The position numbers and the translations under genes were made by a program. Shown here in pieces: positions 10,708-24,379 of a stretch of DNA of 64,000 nucleotides. Origin of the DNA: Stercorarius parasiticus (Eukaryota > Chordata > Aves > Charadriiformes > Stercorariidae); the NCBI GenBank assembly GCA_013396915.1, contig VWZL01000670.1:125426-189425 (forward strand). The letters are read 5' to 3'. The notes below the pieces were generated by a model. That model was not told the DNA's origin. It worked only from the letters and a program-made list of their open reading frames with translations, and did no database searches. Every line of letters starts with the position of its first letter. Positions within the stretch are counted from its first letter, which is position 1.

Positions 10708-13700
10708 GAGACCATAATAAGTGCTTTCTAGCTCATCACTTATCTCGGATGATACACGCTTTATGCCTTATGTACTTATATCGTTCACATGATAAACATG
10801 TTAACTTAGTGAGAATTTCTAGTCTTGGCCTGTCAAGTTTATAAAAATTGTCTGAAAAGTGTGTTGGCATCGAGGCAGAAAAATTAACATAAATTCTAAG
10901 TGAAGGAATATTTGAAAAAGATTGCACCTGATTTCAGATCTTTGTGATTTATATTAATCACATGGTACCTGACCTCTGATCAACAGGATGTGATCAAAAA
11001 GATTGTAAAGAATGAATATAACCACAGTACAACACTGACCCAAAAAGAGACAATTGCAAGTTTGCCTAAAGAGTTCTGACACCCAAAAAAAAAAATGTGT
11101 TAAGAGTGAATTTCAGTTTCCATCAGGTATTTTTCTTGTTAATAATCCTTAGCACTCTAATTGCATGGCATTTTGCAAAGCTCACAAAATAATGACCTAC
11201 TCCAGACTACTTTGGCATAACAAAAACAACTATGTATCCATAGTTCATATTTTATTTGTTCTATTTTTTCCTCTGTTATCTGTTAACTACCACAAACAAA
11301 GCAAGTTCTGGGTTTGCCTATGCTGGCACATCAAATTACAGCCTTACCAGGAGCCTCAAGTCTAGCAATAGCTTGAATGAAAATTTGAATTATTGTGTGT
11401 ATGCCAGAGTTGTAGAATTTTCTGTAACATGGGAGCTCACATTCTACAATAGTAATTCTTTTGTCCTAAAGAAAACAGGTTTACTGTCAACTGGAAGTGA
11501 TTTTTTTTGTGATGGCCAAATCAAACATGATCTGCTGGAGGAACAGCAAAGACAGATAGCTAATCCCAGGGAATGTGCCATGCACATACTAAACTAGGTA
11601 GTGCTGAAGTAGTGGCTAACACTTGGCTAAACTCTCATCCCACCAGTAAATCTAGTTCCCTTCTTAAAGACAATGCAGGGCTCTAAACTTACTTATGTCT
11701 CTCTCTATACCTATAAATCACTATTTTAAACCAGTTTAATGATCTCTAATGCACTTATTCATGATTTTAAAACACTTGGGACTGAGGCGTCTGCAATTGC
11801 CTAAGGGATAATGAAGCATTAGTTGGGTCAGGAAGAAACAGTGTAAGTCCATTAGAGTAAGAAGTGAAGTGAAAAAAGTGAGTTTAAAGAGAGACAGTGC
11901 TTGACACACAGGAAGGAGGCTGCCATTCCTACATTGTGGAGTGGGACTATCAAAGGCAGAGTAGAAAAAGGGTTGGGGGTGAAGAGCACAAATGGAGCAC
12001 AGAGGAAAGAGGACTGAGCAGAGCAAAGGCCCGTTAACAGAAATTAGATGCACTGAGGAACAGCACCTGACTTTAAAGATGAGAACGAAGGTTCACATTT
12101 CACATATAAGAACAAAGGTGAAGATGGTGAAGAGTTTCCAGGGGGAGCAGGGACACAATAGAAAGAGAAGAATGGAACATTTTATAAGGGGGGAAGAACA
12201 GAGGAGGAGAAGGTTAGTTACATCACCTGCAGAAACCCTAGGCCAGGATCTTAGCCTTTTCCAATACTTCTGAAATCTAAAGTACTTTGTCTAGGGAAGA
12301 AATTTCCAGGATTCAGAGAGAAGGATGTAGTGCTGATTTTTACACATAGGGCTACGCATCCATGTGAGAACCACCCATATTCAAGCAGTGCAGGAAAGAG
12401 ATCTTAGCCTTACAATGGAAAGAAGGGATTCTAAACTGTCCAGAAATGGAGTAGATACTGTGAATTATATGGAGGTGCAACAGACAATGGTGCCGCTAAC
12501 ACAGATATCTATTTATTTTCAGATAAACAGGTCCTTAATATTATAAACCAAAATCAGTGGTCATGTCAGAACATCCCTTAAAAGACAATGGATCTTAGTA
12601 TTTTGCTGATTTTTTTCTCAGAAAAAATTACACACTTATCATAGAGGTACATCTAGAGGTCTTTGAATGCCCGTGCTCAGGAATGAAGACTTTTCTTTGT
12701 ACACCAACATGAAGCAACTACCATTTGCAGGAAGAATCACCTTGCACAATTATTCCTGTGATTAAAACCTGGAGTGTTCCCAAAAGGTCCCAGCAAGATG
12801 CTTGGTGTGTCCATTGCTAAACAGAATGTGTTACCGTTAACACAAGCAGTCTCCATGCAGAACGGAGGGCAACACCATGGAAGCTGTTGAAATTGTGATG
12901 TTAACTCTAAGTCATCTTATTGTCAGATAACGCAAAGGTGATATTTATAGCATGCTTTGCAATGTTGCTTACAGTGGAAGTTACGCAACCACAGATTCCT
13001 GTTCATGATGCCTTATGTGCCCGCTTACAGTCTTTTTTGAATGCCAGCATTGGGCTGCAAAGCGAATGCTTTAGAGGACTTCACTGCATTCCTGTGGGGC
13101 TGATGGAAGCACCGAAAGGATTCTAATAAGTGGCAAACACTGAAAAATGAGGACTCTTGACATTAGGTGAAAGACACATAGCCTGTCTCCTGAAACAACC
13201 ATAAAATAAATTGAAACATTAATGATGTCCTTGCCCTCCAATACATGCATGATGGAACTGTTATAAGGTTTGTCCAATGCAGTTAAACAGGCTCATATAA
13301 AGGCCCGTTATTGATAAAAGGAAAGGTATGCATTTCTAAAGCGAGGACATGTCCCTAAGCTGGATACTAAACACATCAGATGAAAAAAAAATCTGTTTTC
13401 CAATTAGTAACATTCCTATAGTTGTAAATGAAAAAAAAAGTTCTGTTAATCATCCTTTCATGTGCCCCATTTGAAATATTCCTCTATACATCTGGACTTT
13501 TTTTTCTCTTTCACAGCTCACCTTTATAACTCCACATCACATCTCCAATTCTTAATACAGTCATTTATATGCAGTGAAAAGCTGGAAGTGGCTGATAGCC
13601 ACTAAACAGAATCTCGTTTGGGACTAACAGCTTTGGGTGATGGCATCTAAGGCGGTGGGCCAGAAAGAAAAAAAAAAAGGATGAGGGAGAAGGGGGGTTG

Positions 13701-15603
13701 AACATGACCATTCATCTAACATAAAAGGCAATCGATTGCCATGCAACTCAATAGAACTGCTGATTTGGAATTCAGTCAAATACAGAGCCCTGAACAGAAT
13801 CCTTGAATGAGTAAACAATTTGCTTTTGTTAGAGACACATGAGTTCTCTCATCATCTGACATTAAAAAACAATGCACAGTAAATATTCTGAGATCAGGTT
13901 AATTACAAAAGAAACTTCTTACTCAGTTTTAGAAGCGATTCTTAAAAAAAGTATCATTTAATATGGAATTGAAAAGTGTGTTCAATCAATCAGTGTTAGA
14001 CACGTTCAAAAGTTTATGAATAAATCCTTTTATAGATGGTTGACTCAAAAATTTAAGGGCAGATATGGACACCTTAAAAACAACGAAAAATAATAGCAAC
14101 AGATACACAGATTATTTTTTTTCATTATACCTATTTAATAACTATATGGACTTTTGTTTATATTCCAGCAACTAATGGCAATAAAGAAAAAGGGCTTTGC
14201 ACTCTTTATATTGAGAATAACCCAATCAAAGCATATACATTGCTCCAAATAAAACTCATTTGAACATGCAAGGGAAGTTTAAATTGCTTTTCAAGATAAC
14301 CAGATAGGAACAACCTGAAAGACAATTTGACAAAATCATGCAGAAAACCAAGAAAATATATTGATTTTATATATCTACGTATCTAGTTATATTTATAGCA
14401 GAATGCTGATCTGTATTCCTTTAAAAGTTTGTTACTACCTAAAGGACCTACAAAAGCTCTGTTATGGCCATGGAAAGCTAAAGTTTCCTCTTGAAAAGTT
14501 GAAGTAGGCAGGTAAAATGAACAGATAAAGGAATACAGCAAAACAAAGCTCCCAGCCTAATTTTTTCTTTTTCCCAACAAACCTTCAATTATTTGCAGCA
14601 ACAGTGGCCAAGTGAAACAAGACAATGTATGACATGTTTTGAATGGCAAGCTACAACTTGGTGATGTATAAGCACAATGCTCATTCAATTCCATTATATC
14701 AAGCAATATGCTTGATATGTCACTGAAGGAGATTTCCATTGATCTCGGTGACAATTTAAGCCGGAAATAGGGAACAGAAGAAGTCCTAATACTTCATATC
14801 ATTACTGGCTAACACATTAGGCCTTGCTGAACTGTGGCTACTGAAAGCCAGTAACACCTTACACTTAATTGCAATCTTAGTTTTGCTCAGCCTCAGTAGA
14901 GATTAAAACTTCCAATGGTTTCTTTACTGGGCCTTATAGGCCAGTGTTAACACCACAGGTCTCCAGACGGATCATCCTTTCTGTGGACTAGTCTTGGTCT
15001 GCCTCGAGACTTCTTTTGGCTTTTGTTTAGCACAGTTGTGTGATGTCACACATATTGTTGCATGTATTTTGTACTGAATAGATAGTTACAATATGTAGTT
15101 ACTCTATTTCAGTTTAACTATCTATGACCCTAACAAAAATACATCATAGAGGAGTAAAGTCTTTTTCCTCCACATTGGAGAATGCTTTTCTCACACATAT
15201 GAATTTCCTCCTGTGACCTCTGTCAGACTGATACCTTAATTAATAACATGTTTAGATGAGGATGCCTCATATCTTCTGTTGTCCTCAGAATTCCAATCAT
15301 AAATTCAAATCAATTATGTGCTGAATTAATTAATTGTTCTTAGTTAAGATTACAAGTGATGGAAAAAAATTACGATTGCTCATAAGATTAAACAATTTCC
15401 CTTTGTCACAAAACCTGCATTTTCAAAATGTCTATGTACATTTTTGATCAACATAATCAAATAATGAGATTCAAAACAATAGTGTAGTGGTTTGATGGAA
15501 CAGAATAAGAAAATGGATTTTATCTCACCAATAAGGGGAAACCTAAATTTTTATGCAACTTTAAAATTAATTCAAAATTTACAGAATTGTGACAGGTTCT
15601 CAC
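10708..15603. other. Non-coding stretch with one purine-rich interval
   Basis: No repeat family or gene could be recognised. The interval about 11985-12205 is strongly purine-rich on the plus strand (many GA, GGA and AAGAG words) and therefore has no stop for a while in some frames; the resulting open frames are low-complexity and not convincing as protein. The rest is AT-rich. Confidence 0.5.
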
Positions 15604-15742
15604 CTAAAAATATGTAATCTGACTCATTTGGTATGTGCAAGATTTGAAGCAAATCCTGAAGCAGAATCAACTGCAGGCACTTGAAAGGCTTCACCATTCC
15701 TGAAGAGTAAATCTTGGCCAAGTCTTCAATAACTGAAAAACC
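15604..15742 (-). CDS. Candidate internal exon, unknown protein
   Basis: On the minus strand this 139-nt segment is open and bounded by a good acceptor (TTGCAGTTCACAG before GGTTTT) and a good donor (TTTTTAG then GTGAGAACC). It encodes about 46 residues, beginning GFSVIEDLAKIYSSGMVK and ending near LHIPNESDYIFL, with an amphipathic leucine-rich middle (LQLILLQDLLQIL). Codon choice looks vertebrate (AAG, CTG, GTG and GAG are frequent). It starts in phase 0 and ends after the first base of a codon. The open segment at 16099-16244 could splice to it in frame. I do not recognise the protein. Chance open segments with splice-like ends are common in this kind of DNA, so confidence is low. Confidence 0.3.
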
Positions 15743-16098
15743 CTGTGAACTGCAATCTCTAGACAACATGGTTTGTTCTGGCCCTTAGATGGGCAGGAAT
15801 TGAACTACCTTAGTAACCTACTTGTGTGACATGGTTTCGACTGTGTCCTTGTATCTAGAAATTAATATGTAGGGACTAGTCCATTTGTTGTGCTTCACAT
15901 CCCAAAAATCTGGGCTACCAGCTGTTAAAGATAATTTTCATTGAATATTTCTAACTTCATTAACCTAAAGAAATCCTACTGATTAATATGTTTCTCTTTC
16001 GCTTGCAGTTTATTTTTGTTTTGTACAGCTGGGTAACCTGATAAACTCCCCCTTTTTTTGCAACGTGTGTTAAAAGTTAGCGTCTCATTCAAGATTAC

Positions 16099-16244
16099 TT
16101 GGCTGCAAACATAAACATCATCATTTCCCCTTTCTAGCACTGGAAAACTGCCACCTTTTGATAGCATGAGTAGGTGAACTGGGGATGAAACGTTGGTTCT
16201 TAGGGACTCTGAGAAAGAACTAAACACTCCTTCCTCATTTTGTG
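16099..16244 (-). CDS. Candidate internal exon upstream of the 15.7-kb one
   Basis: A 146-nt open segment on the minus strand lies between an acceptor-like GACTTTGATTTTAG (before CACAAAATG) and a weak donor (AGCCAA then GTAATC). It would encode about 48 residues, with SSFSESLRTNVSSPVHLLML in the first half and LERGNDDVYVCSQ at the end. It ends in phase 0, which matches the phase-0 start of the candidate exon at 15604-15742 across an intron of 356 nt. The open frame continues for about 40 codons past the proposed donor, so the boundary is uncertain. No domain is recognised. It is supported only by composition, splice-like ends and phase agreement. Confidence 0.2.
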
Positions 16245-19200
16245 CTAAAATCAAAGTCTACAGAAACAAAAATAGACTATTCCATTTGCCAAGTAAAGTA
16301 TTTCTACATCTAATGCCAACTGAAGTAATTCTAAGTTTCTAAACTAAATTGGCAGCTATAACACATTCTTATTAATTTTTCCAAGGCTCAGATTTTGGCT
16401 GAGGAGCCCACGAGAGTAAAGAAATAAGACCCTGCCTCTTTTTACATACTGGGCAGAAAGGCTGAGAAATTTCCTTGAGCAAAGCCCTGAAGTGGTTCGT
16501 GTAAGCTCTTGCTAGACTAACTCTCTTATTTTTCTAAAAGACATCTAGTTATTAGTCATCCTTCAAATATTCTCCCCAGAACTGACCTGCTGAACCACTA
16601 GCTCCTTGGAGTGAGAAGGAGGAAAAGGGGCTGTATTTTCTGTAAGTCTGTTTACATAATCTTAGAAAAGCGAAGAAGCAATGAAAAGATTTGCCTGCTC
16701 TCCAGCTGACCTTGAAGTCTGTAGGGCAAACCACAAAAGTTATGTAACAATTAAAACAGACAAGAGGAAAGGAGGCAAATCCTTTAGAATCCCCAAATAT
16801 AGAAGTGCTATGTATGATTAAGCCACCATTGTTTTAAATCTGCCTAGTGCATTCTGTAAGACCAATCTTCCTTTAATTACTGTGGTTTAAAAAAAAAATA
16901 TTCACCATTAATTTATAACACAATACAATATAATATTAACGTACTATTTCCAACACAGCTGTTGGAAAACTGAATGGTAATAAAATTAATTCCTCAAATT
17001 TTAGCCTTCCCAAATTAGACAAAAGTTTAAGTTTGGTATTAAATTTTAGAAAATACTTCTGTCTTGCAATCACATTTGATTTTTTCTTTCCATGTGTAAT
17101 GGTCATCTTTTATTAAGACAATAATCAGTAATGAAAAATAGACAGTAGGATATTACAATCTTCGTAATTTTGGATCATCTTGAAGTTATTTGAGTATTAA
17201 GCTGAGATCATTCCACAAAAGTGCTGATCTGGCACAGGATATAAATGGTGATCTGCAGAGACTGTCACTATATTGTAGCAATTAAGGAGAGAGCAAAGCC
17301 AACTCTCATAATTTCTATCCAATAATTTAACTATAATTTTAAAAAAGAAAAAAAAGTCTAATTTTGTTTTGTCTTTTTATAATTCCAAAATACATTATTC
17401 TCCACACTCATCCAACCTGAGCAGGCTGAGGCAGATGTTAGTAGAGAAATTCCATAAAAGCGGTCTAAGACAACAGTGGTTTCTCTCATAGTAGCCTGTA
17501 CACATTCCTCCTCCATTCCTAAAAAGGCAATTCAGAAAAGCAGCCTTAACGGATCACTGTTAATTTATCGGTAATTTATATCTTATGTGGGAATAACTGC
17601 ATTGGGCGCAGTCACTTTAAAGGGAGAGTGAGATGAACTCAGGATTGACAAAATCAGCCAAATAAGTTAAAAGATTAAAGAGTGGCTGTTCATGTAAAAT
17701 AAAAGAACAGATAGTTGATGGATAGGAGGATACTCATCTGAATATAAAATGTCTTGTGAATTACCTGGGACTTTTGAAATACTGAATTTTAAAGGAGAAG
17801 AAGGGAACATAAACAAAGCTAGGTGGCGGCATGCTACAGCTGTAAAACAGATTATTTTCTGACTTACAACTTCAGAACGATTTACCTGTCAGGCATCACA
17901 TCTCCAGTGATGTGACCTTGACCTGTCAGCCTGGATGCATTAAAATACTCTGCCTGGCCTCTAACACTAATAATGATCACAGGCTATGGCATAAAGAATT
18001 CTTCAGAATGCTCTAAAGAGCAAGAGTAAAGAGGAAGAATGACACAAAATGCTTCACATCACAGTTATAGCCCTGAACTTTCTGTTTGACAAAAAGGTCA
18101 GAGGGGGTAAAGAAGACAGATATTCAGGAAATAAAGGTGTTGCTTGTTTTCTTCCAACAATATAAAAGGATTCAATATAAAAAAGAAAAAATGCTGGCAT
18201 AAAGGACACAAACTAAGCACTCCACCTCCTTTCTTAACGCTCTTAGAGGAGTACAACTTGATAAGTGCAAAATTGTAATGACTGTGGTCAAAAGCAGACC
18301 GGAAGAAGTTTAATGAGATGATTGTAAGCAAAATTAGAACATTCTGCATTCAGTCAGTGCTGCATATATTTTGGCACATAAGATCCATATAATGCCTAGA
18401 ACATGATTGGACATGATATCTTCCTCCCCATAAAAAGAGAGAGGGGAAAAAAAAAACAACACCTCCCCCCCCAGACATACATCTCTGCTAGAAGAACTGG
18501 AATACTGTTGTCAGAAAAAAACTAGCAATGCATTTTAAAACATTTCCATTATGAAAGCATATTTGAGAGCAATTACAGCAGGCAGAATAATTAGCTTGGT
18601 ATTTTGGGGATTGATAGCTTTGCTTGTGTTTTGCCCAAGACTGGCATACCTTCTTAGTACCACTTCTGGATGAGATACAGACTGATTTCTTAATTGATCC
18701 AACTTTATATCTACAGGAGCCCCACAGAGCAAGGAGATAGGAGGCACAGAAAAAATCCATGGCACAAGGTCCTGTGACCCTGTTAGCAGATACAGCCACT
18801 GTTGAAAGACACAGCTCATTCTCACTCTGTGCAGAGTGCACAGACTCACTCAGCACTCTGCTGTCCATGTCCAAAATATATGTGTTCCAGTGAAGAAACT
18901 ATCAGGGTAGGCTAATTGGGGGATCCTCAGCTAGGTGCCCTTTAGAGCTAGGCAACAGTTTTCAGCCATAACACTTTCAGGAATGATGAAGATTCATTTG
19001 GGAATGTCTTGCAATTTTTTTTTATAAAAAAGCAGAAGAGAAGAAACTACAGGAAGTTGAAATGTGTATTTTTATACTTTCCAAATATAAAGTTTTAATT
19101 TTAAACTGAATTCCATTAGATGTACTACAAAACAATCTTCCCCTCCAAAAGAAGAACAGGAGCTACTTCTCTCTCCTCTCTCTCCTTCTGTCTCTCCAGT

Positions 19201-22200
19201 ATTCATATGTACCCTCATTCATTAGCATTTCTCATCCCTTCAAAACCTCATTGTATTTACTTTCCTCAGAGGATTACTCAGTTTGAAGGTTCTAAGAGTC
19301 TCCGTTTTACAGATGGCAGAACAGGTCACTATGGAGCACATTCAGTAAGTTCATCCACAGTGGGATCTAGCATGGAAAGCTGGGGGAAGGCAGTTGACAA
19401 AGTAAGCAGCAACTGCCTTCTTATCCAACATCATAGGAGAGAGGGTGTAAGTTATTCCAGCCTGAAAAGTCAGTCTGTGTCTCAAGTTCACACAACATTC
19501 AGCTTTTGCAACTTTTGGACCCTAAGAGGAGGCTGAGCATATCGCAGATTGTGCTTCCCTGATCCCACCCCCACTAATAGTGGCAGAGAAAAGTTCAGGA
19601 AATTAGTCAGGAGCATAGACAGAGCAAGGCTGTTCTCTCTCCTTCTTCCTCCAGCTTTCCCCTTTTTCTGGCACTCTAAACTAAATGACATTTCCTACAC
19701 CCATCTGAATTCTCTGATCTTTCCCACAACCTTTTCTTCACAAACCCTCAAGAAACCCGTTTGTCCCTCTAGACCCCTTGCTCTTTGCAAGACTCCACTC
19801 ACTGTCTCCACTGCTGAGTGTTCTTGTGTTATCCCTGTTTAAGCAGAAGCAAGAAAAATTGAAAACCTACATCTGCAGCAACTACTTGCCAGAGAAAGAA
19901 GTATCTACATTACAGCATTGCTTTGTATTTCACAATCAGAGTAATCAGAGTACCTAAGATGTTTAGGGGCTCCTGCTGACACGAAATAGCAACTGCTTTC
20001 TTTAAAATCAAGCTATAAGAGGTTTCCTTTACTTTCAAGGAGCTGGAAGATAGTGCACTCACCTTATTATAATAACCTATTGTATCGGCCAAGATTGAAA
20101 CCAATCTCTCCCACCTTCTAGAGGAACACATTACCTCAAGCTGTAAGATCAGGCAAGTGTTAGAAACAAACTATTCATGTTTTTTGTTAAGTATGAGCTT
20201 TGTGCAACAACATGCAAATTTATAGGGCTAGACAGAATATGCGCATGGACAAAAATAAGTAGATTTTGTAGCTCCATAGGAGCTCAGCTGGAAGGCACAG
20301 CTCTATTCCTGCTCTGAAGATTGTTCATTTTGTGATGACTGTTTCATGGAAAATGCAGAAGTGACTTTCAGAGGACGAACTGGAATTCAGGTTTCTCCCA
20401 CCAAGTCTGAAGTATCCAAACCCAGGTTGCATAGTTATACTTCATAGTTATACTTCCCTGCCTTATCAATCTTACATTTTTTTTACAGCGACAAGGCTTC
20501 AGCAGTGTTTTCCCTCAGTCCTCCCATCTACCATACAGGATGGCCTTGTATCTGCCTCAAATTTCTGGTCTCAGACTGTGTGCTGAAAAAATTAGGTACT
20601 GCATTGCCTAAATGCAGGATACTAAATCTTTGTCTGGATCTATCTTCACGGGACTGCCCTTAGATCATAAAAAAACCCATAGCAAACAGGAAACTGAAGG
20701 TTTGAGTTTTAGACAAGCACCAAATCACCAAACATCTTTCATTGTCCACTTGCTAATAAGGAAGGGTTTATAAATTTGAAGCTGAAATTGGAAACTAAAT
20801 TAAAAGGATTTATGTCTTAGAACATGCTTTCTCTTCCAAAATTGCACTGAACCCTCAGATATACTGAAATAATACTGTATACTAAAACATCTAAGAACTT
20901 GTGAGTTACAGCACAAGGGAGATTCTTCAGTGCAATGCTGCTCTTTGATATATCAGAGCAGTCTGGTCCTCTTCATATCCTATTCCAATGCTTCCACAGT
21001 AGACAACTTCAATTCCAAGAGTACACTCGCTGTCACCGCTGTGGTACGGCACAAAGAAGAAAACTGCAACCTGCAGCTACGCTGACAAACATCAGGGCAG
21101 ACACTAACTTAGCACAGGAGTATAAATATACAAATGGTAAATTATCTTGAGACTGTGATAGTCTCTGTTCATTTTATTAACTTCATTTAGAAGACAAATT
21201 TCAGAATTACCACTTTTGAAAAGAGAGTGAAAAGGTAAAAGCGCAACATAGTACATCAGAAAGTTAAACATTAATTCCAAGAAATATAAAATTGCATGTA
21301 AACTAACTGGTAGTCTGTCAGTCTCAAATAGACATTTATTAAAAATAGGATTTTCTTAATGATGTGCATGTACACACATTCACATACTACTTGTAATGGC
21401 CTATTCAAAGGTACCAATGCTTTTCAGAAGATGAATTTGTAAGAAATAACTGAACACCTATACCTCAGGCTCTGAATGTTTTCTGAAAAAAACAAGCCCT
21501 CCCCTTTTCAAAATGCAGTCTCATATGATCATTGAGGTATTGTGAAGTTTTCCACCCTTGGTATTTCATTTGGATATAGTAAAGATTATTACTTCATTGT
21601 TTTATTCATCCATGTGTAAGAAGACCAGATGAAATGTTGTGTGTTGAAAAACCAATGTGAGAATAAAGCCATTAAGTGTAACTTAAATATATATTATTAA
21701 AGTATGCATGGATGGCTAAATTACTTGGATATAAATATGCTTAACTCACAACTCAGAACTAAATATGAACTGAAGATATGTTGTTTTTCTGTGTTCACGC
21801 TTAAGTGCTCATCTGCAGATTAACCAGGAACCACAAGTAAGTAGTCTGAAGCTTTGTTTACCTTTACAAAAGCATCTTTCAAAAAAAAAAAGGATGTATT
21901 ATAAAGTGAAACTACAAAACAGCATAGAAGAGGCAGTTGTTTCAGCGGACTTGGATGCATCAAGGATCATTCCTTGAAAATGGATGGATATTGTGTATAC
22001 TAAAATCACTTAAAACCTTTCCACTTTTGAAATGAATACTACCTTCTTTCTTCATTATCTCTTATCAATGCAAAACCCTAGGAAATGCCAGAATAATTTC
22101 AGGTACAAACTACTGGATGAACACTCTGAAGTTCAAAAGCTAATGAGAATTAGCCAATGAAAATTGTTATATGACAGACTAGCCTGCAATTTCGCAGAGT

Positions 22201-22807
22201 ATTTAGATGATCTGGCAATATTTGGTCAATTGCTGTTGTGCATATTGAAAGTTATGGACCAAAATGCAACTAGACACAGCTTTAGTTATTTTTGTTATGC
22301 TTGAAGAAAATTAGATGTTTTAAAATGCTGATGAGGCCCTAGAAGATGAGCAACTGCTAAAATTAGGAATTCAACAAACATGCTATAAAGATATTCTGAA
22401 GAGTCTTACGTAAAACTTTATTTCTTAAGTAGCAGAATACTAAAAATGCAAGAAAGTACAAATGTATCTACTCTGAATCAATGGTAATAATCAATAAGAG
22501 GAAATATTGAACTAGAACTCATTGAAAAGGGGAACATGTAACCCATAAGAGATTTTGGTATATCAACATATTTTTCTTGTTCCTAAGAGAAGGGATCAAA
22601 AAGTGAAAATAGCAAACTTTTCATTGAAAAGTAAAAAACCAAAATTATCAGAACTCCAAAATGTCAAAAAATATCACTTTGATGTTTTCTGATTTAAAGG
22701 AAAAATATTTAAATATTCCCAGACTTAATATTTAGCACTGGCTTATCTAGGATGTTTATTCTCAGATGATTCAATAGTAAATTTTAAAATCCTTCCTGCA
22801 ATATCCC
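16245..22807. other. Non-coding stretch with weak small-exon candidates
   Basis: No repeat family is recognised. Two short minus-strand segments are flanked by good-looking splice signals: 20063-20117 (acceptor GTGTTCCTCTAG, donor AATAAG then GTGAGTGC) and 18650-18710 (acceptor CTCTGTGGGGCTCCTGTAG, donor AAGAAG then GTATGCC). Their phases do not fit each other directly. Open frames of 128 codons (18488-18874, minus) and 138 codons (19120-19536, plus) have no recognisable domain. Confidence 0.45.
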
Positions 22808-23088
22808 TTAGGTCCCTTGACTTTCTTTGTCTCCTATGGCGTCACGAGGTCCAAGACAGATTGCATCTTCTTCTATTTCTATGTATATGTAGTGTTGGAC
22901 GAGGGGTGCCAGTGAGATCCAATTGACACCTTGTACTGCTGCCATTTTATATGAGGGAGTAACCTCAAGATGAAACCATTCCTCTGAGACATAGAGGATC
23001 AAGAACCTATTCTCAGTACCCCAGTTACCGGGTGAATAGATCTTGTCAGCTTGTTGGCTGGATACTTTTATATTTCTAGCCAGATTCT
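22808..23088 (-). other. Coding-like open frame of about 93 codons, unknown
   Basis: The minus strand is open from just after a TAG near 23088 down to a TAA at 22808. The predicted peptide has a mixed, protein-like composition, including WGTENRFLILYVSEEWFHLE and, nearer the end, an acidic EIEEDAICLGPRD segment. CpG is more frequent here than in the flanks. No family is recognised and no confident acceptor was found, so it could be a terminal exon, a pseudogene fragment, part of an unrecognised mobile element or chance. Confidence 0.2.
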
Positions 23089-24379
23089 ACTCTGAAGTTC
23101 AACATGGACCTGCACATTGGTGGGCAGATTTCTGGGACTGACAAATCTATATCTCTTTACAAAATAAACAAACAGTCAAGGAAACTCTAATTTGTTTTGT
23201 GTGCATATGGTTTCAACATTAACACTGCATGGAAAACAATCTCCATTACACTCCTACATACCCTTGAATAGGAGTCTTCATTCTTTAGCACTCATTGCAG
23301 ATTTTATTAGTATTTCAGAAAAAGAAAAGAAGAATGAAATCATGCAAGATTAAAATAAAAAATATTCTGAATTACACTATTATGTTTTTGCTGAAAACAT
23401 AACTTGGCACAAGACAAGAAGGCAGAATATGACATTAATGATATTCATGTGAGTAGAATCAATGCATCATGTTGTCATAAAACTGGCATTTTCATTTCTC
23501 ACTCCCACAGACATAAAATAGCAGCATCCAATATGCTGTCAAGGCACTGCATACCAGTGGTAAAATGCATTCGAACTTTCAGATGTGTAAAACAGATGAC
23601 TGTTTCAGAGTGTCTCAGGAATGCTCTAAAAGTAGCCAGAAACATTTAGCTATATTAGATAAATTATGCTTGAAGAAAATACACTGATGTGTATTGGTAA
23701 ACAATACTAAGTAGCAAAGAAATCTGATTTTGCAGTTGCTCTCCCTAGGCTAAACTTGAGATGCAAATGAAGAAAACCAATAAGCCTTGTACAGCTGTTA
23801 TAAAATAGTTTGCTTATTGTATTCTCTCAACTGCATGATAAAACATTGAACTATAAGGTGGAAATCTTGATCTTTAAGAATGCCTGTACTGAAGAAGTCA
23901 GAAGTCTCAATAGGTGATAATAATTTTTTATTTATTATCAAAAGCTGTCCTTGGTTTTTTTCACTGGAGCAGAGAAAATGGTGTTGAGAAACTAAAAATG
24001 CAGAAAGGGGAAAAACACAGAAAAATGGCTAGTTCATTTTTATTATTTAGCTATTCATTTTGTACACTGGGCAGGAAATAGTGATTCATATCCATTGGCA
24101 TAATGAGTTCACAAAGAGAAGAAAATAGGCAATAAAATATCTAAAGATGCCAAAAATTTCTAACTGTCAATCAACATCAACAATTTTATCTCATATTGAT
24201 TTTTTTATATAGATGAAAACCCACTTATTAAAACAAATCCATATAGTTTCCCTTCATCTTTGACCTCAGTCAACAGATTCAGAACAAACTAATGTAATTT
24301 ATGGCATAAAATGTGGCCAACTCCACAGTTTGTGTGATGCTACAATTACATCATCCATAACTATATCCTTCTGTTAGGA
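23089..24379. other. Non-coding stretch, nothing recognised
   Basis: AT-rich DNA with no recognisable repeat. A short plus-strand open frame at 23404-23649 contains a donor-like GTGAGTAG, but there is no matching acceptor or domain. Confidence 0.5.

Noticed and set aside
18488..18874. 128-codon minus-strand frame
   Set aside because: A second frame is also open over most of it, and no domain, start context or homologous family is recognised. Only the small splice-bounded part was kept, as a weak finding.
19120..19536. 138-codon plus-strand frame
   Set aside because: Serine-rich, pyrimidine-biased translation without recognisable domain; overlapping frames are open too.
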